A stretch of 5,063 nucleotides of DNA, taken from positions 1 through 5,063 of the forward strand of contig JAEYFO010000344.1 of the NCBI GenBank assembly GCA_023402915.1, given 5' to 3'. The notes under the pieces are model-generated. The model was not told the DNA's origin. It saw only the letters and a list, made by a program, of their open reading frames with translations, and did not search any database. This document shows, one piece after another, positions 1 to 5,063 of this stretch. Position 1 is the stretch's first letter, and each line of letters starts with the position of its first letter. The DNA comes from Bacillota bacterium (GTDB lineage Bacteria; Bacillota; Clostridia; Christensenellales; CALWSW01). A program made the position numbers and the translations under genes.

Positions 1-479
1 GCGCTATCCTGCTGTGAATTCCATTCTTCCCGCTGCGCCCTGCTCAGCAGATCGATCCTCTCCGCCAGCACGCAAAGCGTTTCTTCCAGAGAAACGCCCT
101 GCGCGCCGCGCGCCCCGTCATTGAGCACGCCGTCCAGCCGGTCCAGATAGCTCTGCACCGCCTCGGCCTTTTCCCGCCCGGCGTCCGTCAGCACGATCTG
201 ATAGGACCGGCGGGACTCCGGCGTTTTCCGCCGGCAGAGCAGGCCGTTTTCCTCCAGGCGGTCCAGCGCCCGGGACATGGTGGTCGTGTCGATGTTGCAG
301 CGATCCGCCAGCTCCCGCTGGGTCAGATGATCCTCCCTGCGCAGCTGCGCCAGGATCGTTCCCTGCCCCTGTCCGGTCGCAAGGCCGATGCGCTGGGCGT
401 TCTGGTGATAATACCGCCGCTGGGCGGCAAAGACCCTTCGCAGCGCTTCGCGCAGGCTGTCGTTTTTGTCGTTTGTCAT
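1..479 (-). CDS. MarR-family winged-helix transcriptional regulator (3' end outside window)
   Basis: This gene was translated directly from the minus strand. It is open from an ATG at 479-477 to the left edge, giving 159 residues with no stop, so the true end lies just outside. MarR proteins are usually about 140-160 residues, so most of it is present. The N-terminal helix (about 8-30, basic and aromatic with RRYYHQNAQR) should be part of the dimer interface. The winged helix-turn-helix covers about 38-100: LTQRELADRCNID (52-64) precedes the recognition helix TTTMSRALDRLEENGLL (65-81), and the basic wing is RRKTPESRRSYQIVLTDAGR (83-102). C-terminal helices follow (about 103-150). The family consists of dimeric DNA-binding proteins, usually repressors released by phenolic or lipophilic ligands or by oxidation. 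Cys62, Cys82 and Cys136 are visible, but no redox role can be claimed. It starts 14 bases after the second ABC gene, so it is probably co-transcribed and likely controls the exporter operon (inference). Confidence 0.92.
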   Translation of the reverse strand, partial: MTNDKNDSLREALRRVFAAQRRYYHQNAQRIGLATGQGQGTILAQLRREDHLTQRELADRCNIDTTTMSRALDRLEENGLLCRRKTPESRRSYQIVLTDAGREKAEAVQSYLDRLDGVLNDGARGAQGVSLEETLCVLAERIDLLSRAQREEWNSQQDS

Positions 480-486
480 GGCGGTC

Positions 487-492
487 CCTCCT
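487..492 (-). promoter_or_regulatory. Shine-Dalgarno of the marR gene
   Basis: A perfect AGGAGG on the minus strand lies 7 bases before the ATG at 479-477. It sits in the 14-base gap after the ABC stop codon (496-494). This supports the chosen marR start and translation from the same transcript as the exporter genes. Confidence 0.88.
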
Positions 493-493
493 G

Positions 494-2353
494 TCAATCC
501 AATTCCGTTGCGCCCGTATAGAGCTGATAATACCGTCCTTTTTGCCGCAGCAGCTCCTCATGGTCGCCCCGCTCGATCACTTTTCCCTTTTCCAGCACCA
601 AAATGGCGCGGGCGTTGCGCACGGTCGAAAGCCTGTGAGCGATGACGAACACCGTCCGGTCTTTCATGAGCGCGTCCATACCCTTTTCGATGAGCTTTTC
701 CGTCCGGGTGTCGATGGAGCTGGTCGCTTCGTCCAAAATGAGCACCGGCGGGCGGGAAATGGCTGCCCGCGCGATGGAAAGCAGCTGCCGCTGCCCCTGC
801 GAAAGGTTGGCCCCGTCGCTTTCGAGCATGGTCTGATACCCCTCGGGCAAACGGCGGATGAACGAATGGGCGTTGGCGATCTTCGCCGCCTGCACCACCT
901 CTTCGTCCGTCGCGTCCAGCCGTCCGTAGCGGATATTGTCGGCGATGGTGCCCGTAAAAAGATGGGTGTCCTGAATGACCATGGAGAGCGAGCGGCGCAG
1001 GTCGTCCTTTTTGATGGAGCGGATGTCGATGCCGTCATAGGTGATCGTGCCGCCGTCGATCTCGTAAAAGCGGTTGATGAGGTTGATGATGGTGGTTTTT
1101 CCCGCGCCCGTGGAGCCGACGAAGGCGATCTTCTGCCCCGGATGGGCATACAGGCTGACACCCGAAAGGATCTTCTTTTCCGGCGTATAGCCAAAGACCA
1201 CGTCGCGAAAGCGCACGTCGCCAAGGAAGGGAACGAGCTTTTCTTTCCCCCGTCCGTCCGGCACTTTCCAGGCAAAGGAGCCCGTCTCTTCCGCACATTC
1301 CTTCAGCGCGCCGCTTTCGTCCGTTTTCACGCTGCAAAGTCTTACCGTTCCTTTGTCCAGCTCCGGCTGCTGCTCCATCACTTCAAAAATGCGCTCCGCG
1401 CCGGAAAGGGCCGAAAGGATGAAATTGACCTGCTGGGTGAACTGGTTCATGGGCTGCCCCGTCTGGCGGACGAGCACCAGATAGGCCGCCAGCGACCCCA
1501 GATCCATCCACCCCCGGATGGCGAACAGGCCGCCCACGCAGGCGGAAACCGCATAGTTAAAATAGGAAAGGCTGACGATGGCCGGGATCATCATGCTTGA
1601 ATAGGTCAGCGCCGCCGTGCCCGCTTTTCGCAGCTCCTCCGTCCGCCGGCAGAACTCTTCATAATCCTCCGCCTCGTGGTTGAATACCTTTTCCACCTTC
1701 TGCCCGGCGACCATCTCCTCCACAAAGCCGTTGACCCGGCCAAGCGCCGCCTGCTGCCGGTCAAAATAGCGGCGGCTGCGCCTGCCGTTGAAGCGGATAA
1801 ACAGCGCCATCAGCACCAGAAACGCCATCACGATCAGCGACAGCCGAAAGCTGAGCGCCATGAGCATCACGACCGTGCCCACCAGGATCACGCCGCTTTG
1901 GATCAGCAGGGCAAAGCTGCTGTTGAGCGCCTCGGTGATGGTATCCACGTCGTTGGTGAAGCAGCTCATCACTTCGCCGTGGGTCCGCCCGTCAAAAAAC
2001 CGCAGCGGCAGCGTCTCGATGTGCTCAAACAGATCCCGGCGAATTTCGCTGACCACCTTCTGCGCCGTGCGCGCCATGATCTGGTTGTAGCCGAAATTGG
2101 CCAGCACGCCGCAAAGATACATGCCCCCCATGGCCAGCACCGCGCTCCACAGCCCGGAAAGGTTGCCGGGCAGGATATAGCTGTTGATGATGGGCTTGAA
2201 AAGATACGTTCCGGTGATGTTGGCAAGGGCGCTCACCGTCACGAGCACCATCACCGCCGTCAGCGCCAGCTTGTGGCCGCCCAGATAGCGAAAGAGCTTT
2301 TTCAGGGCGGCTTTTGTGTTTTTCGGCCGCTTGAAACTGGTCGTCCGCGCCAT
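494..2353 (-). CDS. ABC-type multidrug exporter half-transporter, catalytic (consensus) subunit, 619 aa
   Basis: This is a membrane-embedded half-transporter with an N-terminal six-helix domain and a C-terminal ATPase. Hydrophobic helices lie at roughly 30-52, 66-90, 147-169, 171-188, 252-280 and 287-317. The ATPase shows A-loop Tyr389, Walker A GSTGAGKT (413-420), Q-loop Gln461, signature LSQGQ (517-521), Walker B with catalytic Glu (LILDE, 538-542), D-loop SSID and switch His573 (IAHRL). The signature differs from LSGGQ, which is typical of one partner in heterodimeric BmrCD/LmrCD/TM287-288 exporters. An extra stretch of about 50 residues (about 330-380, charged, with Cys340 and Cys353) separates the membrane and ATPase domains. 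The ATG overlaps the upstream stop as TAATG, with AGGAAGG (2372-2366) 12 bases upstream, so translation is probably coupled. The upstream ABC gene encodes its expected partner. The role is ATP-driven export of drugs or other amphipathic compounds from the cytoplasm or inner leaflet. The substrate cannot be read from the sequence. A homodimer is less likely given the complementary partner. Confidence 0.95.
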   Translation of the reverse strand: MARTTSFKRPKNTKAALKKLFRYLGGHKLALTAVMVLVTVSALANITGTYLFKPIINSYILPGNLSGLWSAVLAMGGMYLCGVLANFGYNQIMARTAQKVVSEIRRDLFEHIETLPLRFFDGRTHGEVMSCFTNDVDTITEALNSSFALLIQSGVILVGTVVMLMALSFRLSLIVMAFLVLMALFIRFNGRRSRRYFDRQQAALGRVNGFVEEMVAGQKVEKVFNHEAEDYEEFCRRTEELRKAGTAALTYSSMMIPAIVSLSYFNYAVSACVGGLFAIRGWMDLGSLAAYLVLVRQTGQPMNQFTQQVNFILSALSGAERIFEVMEQQPELDKGTVRLCSVKTDESGALKECAEETGSFAWKVPDGRGKEKLVPFLGDVRFRDVVFGYTPEKKILSGVSLYAHPGQKIAFVGSTGAGKTTIINLINRFYEIDGGTITYDGIDIRSIKKDDLRRSLSMVIQDTHLFTGTIADNIRYGRLDATDEEVVQAAKIANAHSFIRRLPEGYQTMLESDGANLSQGQRQLLSIARAAISRPPVLILDEATSSIDTRTEKLIEKGMDALMKDRTVFVIAHRLSTVRNARAILVLEKGKVIERGDHEELLRQKGRYYQLYTGATELD

Positions 2354-4095
2354 TACAGAGCCACCCCTTCCTGCTGGGAATGATAGATTTCCTGATAGAT
2401 CCTGTTCGTGCGAAGCAGGCTTTCATGTGTGCCGACGGCTTCGACCTTCCCGTCCTCCAGCAGAATGATCTGATCCGCCTCCATGACGGACAGGATGCGC
2501 TGGGCGATGATGAGCTTTGTCGTGCCGGGCAGCGCGTGGGAAAGCCCCTCGCGGATCTTCCGTTCCGTGGCGGTGTCCACGGCGCTGGTGGAATCGTCCA
2601 GAATGAGCACTTTCGGGCGCTTCAAAATGGCCCGCGCCAGACAGAGCCGCTGCTTCTGCCCGCCGGAAACGTTCACGCCGCCCTGCCCCAGCTCGGTGTC
2701 ATAGCCCCTTTCCAACCGCCCGATGAACTCGTCCGCGCAGGCGATGCGGCAGGCCTGTTCGATCTCCTCGTCCGTGGCGTCCGCCTTGCCCCAGCGGAGA
2801 TTGTCCCGGATCGTACCGCTGAAGAGCGTGTTTTTCTGAAGCACCATGGCGATGGCGTCGCGAAGGTGCTCGAGCGGATATTCCCACACCGGCCGCTCGT
2901 CCACATAGACCGTGCCTTCCGTCGCTTCATACAGCCGGGGAATGAGCTGCACCAGCGTGGTCTTGGCCGCGCCGGTCTGGCCGATGATGGCCACGGTCTG
3001 CCCCGGCTCGATGAAAAACGACACGTCCGAAAGCACGTCCTCCTGCGCACCGGCCTTGTAGCGGAACGTCACGTGGTCAAAGCGGATCGCGCCCCGCTCC
3101 ACGGCAACGTCCTTCGCCCGGTCCTCGCGGATCTCCGGCTGCTCGTCAAGCACTTCCGTGATGCGCTTTGCGGAAGCCATGGCCCGCGTCAGCATCAAAA
3201 ACACGCCCGAGAGCATCATGAGGGAATTGAGCACCTGCAGCACATAGCTCAAAAAGCCCGTCAGCTCGCCCACCTTCATGCTGCCCGTCTGGATCAGCCC
3301 GCCGCCGAACCACAGCAGGCAAAGGATCGTCGCATACATGACCAGCTGCAAAGCGGGCATATTCAGCGTGGAAATGCGAAACGCCCGGGTCGACACGCCG
3401 CAGAGCTCCCCGTTGACGGACGAAAACTTCTGATCTTCGTAATCGCCGCGCACATACGCCTTGACCACCCGGATGGCCGTGAGGTTTTCCTGCACGATGC
3501 GGTTGACCTTATCAAGAGCGGTCTGCATTTTTCCATACATGGGGCGCACCCGCCGGATGATCTGCCAAAGCAGCACGGAAAGCACGACCGCCGCCACGAG
3601 AAACACCGTCGTGAGCTGGGCGTTGAGCCGGAAGGAAAACAGCAGCGCCGACACCATCATGACGGGAGAGCGAAACGCCGGACGCAAGCCGGTGGCCACG
3701 GCGTTGTGCACCGCCGTCACGTCGTTCGTCAGGCGGGTCACCAGAGAGGACGTTTGGAAATGGTCGGTGTTGGCAAAGGAAAAGCTTTGGATCTTTTTGT
3801 ATTCCGCCTTGCGCAGCTCCGCGCCCAGTCCGTGCCCCAAAACCGCCGAAAACCGGGCGCTTCCCACGCCCAGCGCCATCGACACCAGCGCGCAGCCCAC
3901 CATGACGCCGCCCTGCCGCAGCAGATAGGCCGCGTCGCCGCCGGCCACGCCCACGTCCACCATGTCCGCCATGATCATGGGGATAATCAGTTCAAACAGC
4001 GTCTCCGCCACAATGCACAGGATCGCCAAAATGCCATAGGTTCGATAGGGCTTTGCATACGCCACAAGTCTTTTGAGCATCTCCGGACCGTCCAT
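2353..4095 (-). CDS. ABC-type multidrug exporter half-transporter, degenerate-site subunit, 580 aa
   Basis: This is the first gene of the exporter pair. Six predicted helices lie at roughly 18-40, 60-82, 134-156, 160-182, 246-268 and 277-303, followed by an ATPase domain from about 333. Visible motifs are A-loop Tyr346, Walker A GQTGAAKT (372-379, with Ala377 where the usual pattern has Gly), Q-loop Gln420 and signature VSGGQ (476-480). Walker B is LILDD, with Asp501 replacing the catalytic Glu, and Gln532 replaces the switch His (IIAQRI). These changes mark the non-hydrolytic half of heterodimeric ABC exporters, as in BmrC and TM287 (family knowledge). It should pair with the downstream product to form one active and one degenerate ATP site. 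The chosen ATG (4095-4093) has GGAAG 7 bases upstream. An alternative ATG at codon 6 (4080-4078) gives the family-typical MLKRLVAYAKPY start, but its nearest purine-rich runs are either directly adjacent or about 14 bases away. The stop codon shares one base with the next ATG. Confidence 0.95.
   Translation of the reverse strand: MDGPEMLKRLVAYAKPYRTYGILAILCIVAETLFELIIPMIMADMVDVGVAGGDAAYLLRQGGVMVGCALVSMALGVGSARFSAVLGHGLGAELRKAEYKKIQSFSFANTDHFQTSSLVTRLTNDVTAVHNAVATGLRPAFRSPVMMVSALLFSFRLNAQLTTVFLVAAVVLSVLLWQIIRRVRPMYGKMQTALDKVNRIVQENLTAIRVVKAYVRGDYEDQKFSSVNGELCGVSTRAFRISTLNMPALQLVMYATILCLLWFGGGLIQTGSMKVGELTGFLSYVLQVLNSLMMLSGVFLMLTRAMASAKRITEVLDEQPEIREDRAKDVAVERGAIRFDHVTFRYKAGAQEDVLSDVSFFIEPGQTVAIIGQTGAAKTTLVQLIPRLYEATEGTVYVDERPVWEYPLEHLRDAIAMVLQKNTLFSGTIRDNLRWGKADATDEEIEQACRIACADEFIGRLERGYDTELGQGGVNVSGGQKQRLCLARAILKRPKVLILDDSTSAVDTATERKIREGLSHALPGTTKLIIAQRILSVMEADQIILLEDGKVEAVGTHESLLRTNRIYQEIYHSQQEGVAL
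2364..2372 (-). promoter_or_regulatory. Ribosome binding site of the second ABC gene, inside the first ABC gene
   Basis: The minus-strand AGGAAGGGG lies within the last codons of the upstream ABC gene, about 10-12 bases before the ATG at 2353-2351. With the one-base TAATG overlap, it indicates translational coupling of the two half-transporters. Confidence 0.7.
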
Positions 4096-4104
4096 CCTTT
4101 TTCT

Positions 4105-4145
4105 TCCGCCCTGTTTGAAAAAGAAGCCCTCTTCAAACCGGCGGA
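4105..4145 (-). promoter_or_regulatory. Leader hairpin pairing with the Shine-Dalgarno of the first ABC gene
   Basis: In the minus-strand transcript, TCCGCC (4145-4140) can pair with GGCGGA (4110-4105). Inside this, GTTTGAAGAG (4138-4129) can pair with TTTTTCAAAC (4122-4113) with two G-U pairs. The loop is six bases (4128-4123) and there is one small internal loop (G at 4139 against AG at 4112-4111). The GGA of the likely Shine-Dalgarno GGAAG (4107-4103) falls in the outer stem. No U-tract follows, so it does not look like an intrinsic terminator. A second GTTTGAAA copy (4155-4148) could compete for the same TTTCAAAC (4120-4113). A role in translational control is inference; the pairing itself is visible. 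Confidence 0.5.
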
Positions 4146-4175
4146 GCTTTCAAACTTCAATCTTAAAACTGTTGC

Positions 4176-4189
4176 TTGCGCAATTATTG
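4176..4189 (-). promoter_or_regulatory. Candidate operator: two overlapping short palindromes at -10/+1
   Basis: The perfect palindrome TTGCGCAA (4183-4176) spans the predicted transcription start. It overlaps CAATAATTG (4189-4181), an odd-length inverted repeat covering part of the -10 box. A protein bound here would block RNA polymerase. MarR-family repressors commonly bind AT-rich inverted repeats in this position, so the downstream marR product is the leading candidate and the merR product the alternative. Both elements are short and could occur by chance. Confidence 0.4.
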
Positions 4190-4214
4190 TAAAATTCTTC
4201 GCCGCGCTTGTCAA
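4186..4214 (-). promoter_or_regulatory. SigA/sigma70-type promoter for the ABC-ABC-marR operon
   Basis: On the minus strand a perfect -35 TTGACA (4214-4209) is followed by a 17-base spacer and the -10 hexamer TACAAT (4191-4186), which matches TATAAT at five of six positions. The -35 box overlaps the stop codon of the MerR gene (4213-4211). Transcription would start near 4179, leaving a leader of about 84 bases before the first ABC ATG. The standard 17-base spacer argues against classical MerR-type activation of this promoter, which uses 19-20 bases. Confidence 0.8.
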
Positions 4215-5053
4215 CCGGGCGTTTCCTCGCCCTGCGCCGCTTTTTCGCCCACCCGGACGCGGATGAGCACGTGATACACCACCCGCTCCGGCTCAAATTC
4301 CGACACGACGACCCAGCCGCTGGAATTGTGCAGAATTTCCAGATCGCTTTTTTGAACGTAGTCCAGAAGCGGCGCGAGGTCTTTGGGCGAAAGAGCGAAG
4401 AGATTTTCTGTTTTGAGAAAAATCCGCACGCTGCGCCCGCCGGGGACGCGCTCCGCAGGCGGCTCCGTCGGCAGGCCGCAATACTTTTGCCACTGCTCGA
4501 TGATCCCAAGGCCCACCTGCGTGTGATACGGCTCCGTCCGCCCCGCTTCCTGCAATTCCTCTTTGGGAATTTTGACCGTCAGATAGGTATAGGGCGTGCA
4601 GGCCGTCCAGCGCTCGATGAGCGCTTCGGGCGGAAGGTCCTTCACCGCGCCGAGAAAATACAGCCCGTAAAACGGCTGATTCCAGCAGATTTCCTCCGTC
4701 ACGCCCTCCTTTTCGAGCATCATTTTCAAATATTCTCGAACCCCCTTTCGGTGTTCGAGCGCCGCCTGCATCCGCTCGATCTGCTGCGAAAGCTCTTCGT
4801 CGCTCTTTTCGAGCCATTCGTACTGTTCCCGCGCGGACAGGCCGCCCACCACCTCCTGCACGCCCGAAAGCGGCATGTCAAGGCTCCTGTAGCGCTTGAT
4901 GGACAGCGTGCGCACTGCGTCCTCCTGGCTGTAATAATAGTAGCCGTTCTGTTCGTCCTTTTCGGGCTGGAGCAGCCCCATCGTGCGGTAATGGCGCAGC
5001 GTGGCCTGACTCATGCCCAGCAGCTGCGAAAATTTGTTGACGGTATATTTCAC
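4211..5053 (-). CDS. MerR-family transcriptional regulator with C-terminal effector-binding-like domain, 280 aa
   Basis: The N-terminal MerR winged helix-turn-helix spans about 1-70: YTVNKFSQLLGMSQATLRHY (3-22) then RTMGLLQPEKDEQNGYYYYSQEDAVRTL. Most family members read RYYD or RYYE at the end of helix 2 where this one reads RHYR. A charged coiled-coil helix for dimerisation follows (about 74-116, EQYEWLEKSDEELSQQIERM). The remaining 160 or so residues (about 122-270) form a separate domain rich in aromatic residues (NQPFYGLYFLG at 125-135; Trp149, Tyr155, Tyr157, Trp188). Size and placement resemble multidrug-sensing MerR proteins such as BmrR, which carry a GyrI-like ligand domain, but I cannot confirm that fold by eye. 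The start is GTG (5053-5051), which places the HTH at the usual distance from the N terminus. Only ten bases of upstream sequence are visible and they contain no in-frame stop, so an upstream start cannot be excluded. It ends with TGA inside the exporter promoter. It probably senses a compound and regulates itself and/or the adjacent exporter (inference). Confidence 0.9.
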   Translation of the reverse strand: MKYTVNKFSQLLGMSQATLRHYRTMGLLQPEKDEQNGYYYYSQEDAVRTLSIKRYRSLDMPLSGVQEVVGGLSAREQYEWLEKSDEELSQQIERMQAALEHRKGVREYLKMMLEKEGVTEEICWNQPFYGLYFLGAVKDLPPEALIERWTACTPYTYLTVKIPKEELQEAGRTEPYHTQVGLGIIEQWQKYCGLPTEPPAERVPGGRSVRIFLKTENLFALSPKDLAPLLDYVQKSDLEILHNSSGWVVVSEFEPERVVYHVLIRVRVGEKAAQGEETPG

Positions 5054-5063
5054 TGTGCCGCTC

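Noticed and set aside
118..561. 147-residue minus-strand frame crossing the ABC stop and marR
   Set aside because: It is an Arg/Gly/Ala-rich frame. The neighbouring frame from 479 gives a clean MarR protein with a consensus Shine-Dalgarno, so this is a shadow.
473..1600. 375-residue plus-strand open frame antisense to the second ABC gene
   Set aside because: It is a low-complexity, basic translation with no domain or convincing ribosome binding site, and is a shadow of the ABC gene. The plus-strand frame at 1676-2383 is rejected for the same reasons.
4105..4145. Intrinsic terminator after the MerR gene
   Set aside because: The hairpin is not followed by a U-tract on the minus strand (AGAAAAAGG follows) and it lies directly before the ABC start codon, so a translational role is more plausible.
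4081..4179. A bmrB-like leader peptide before the exporter genes
   Set aside because: I searched the leader for a short ORF with a ribosome binding site. Only TTG-initiated frames without a Shine-Dalgarno are present, including a six-codon one, and there is no terminator/antiterminator pair with a U-tract.
2380..4266. Long 628-residue open frame on the plus strand, antisense to the first ABC gene
   Set aside because: Its translation is rich in His, Arg and Gln with no recognisable domain, and it mirrors the codon structure of a GC-rich gene on the other strand. The minus strand encodes a clear ABC transporter there.
1..5063. Mobile element, CRISPR array, tRNA or rRNA
   Set aside because: There are no transposase or integrase motifs, no terminal inverted repeats, no regularly spaced direct repeats and no tRNA-like cloverleaf. 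Nearly all of the window is explained by the four genes.

Overview
The window is a compact GC-rich locus (about 60% GC by eye) with four genes, all on the minus strand and read from high to low coordinates. In order they are a MerR-family regulator with a C-terminal effector domain (5053-4211), two ABC exporter half-transporters (4095-2353 and 2353-494), and a MarR-family regulator that runs off the left edge (479-1, about 159 residues visible). The protein style, the AGGAGG-type ribosome binding sites and the exporter subfamily suggest a GC-rich member of the Clostridia or a related Firmicute, such as a gut Oscillospiraceae-like organism. That placement is inference, because no taxonomic marker is present.

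The two ABC genes overlap by one base (TAATG) and encode complementary halves of a heterodimeric type IV exporter of the BmrCD/LmrCD/TM287-288 kind. The upstream subunit has the degenerate ATPase residues: Asp instead of the catalytic Glu, and Gln instead of the switch His. The downstream subunit has a canonical Walker A, catalytic Glu and switch His, but the altered signature LSQGQ. Combined head to tail, these give one catalytic and one degenerate ATP site. The marR gene starts 14 bases after the second ABC stop with a consensus Shine-Dalgarno, so it is very probably the last gene of the same operon.

The only sizeable non-coding interval is the 115 bases between merR and the first ABC gene. 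It holds a near-consensus SigA-type promoter (TTGACA, 17 bp, TACAAT) whose -35 box overlaps the merR stop codon. Two short overlapping palindromes lie on the -10 box and the predicted start site, and a leader hairpin can pair with part of the first ABC gene's Shine-Dalgarno.

The likely biology is a drug-inducible or toxic-compound-inducible multidrug efflux locus, with MarR (probable repressor) and MerR (probable ligand-responsive regulator) controlling the exporter. The protein families are all familiar. I see no clearly new system. The less ordinary points are the regulatory architecture (two regulator families bracketing one exporter, with MarR last) and the SD-sequestering leader hairpin.
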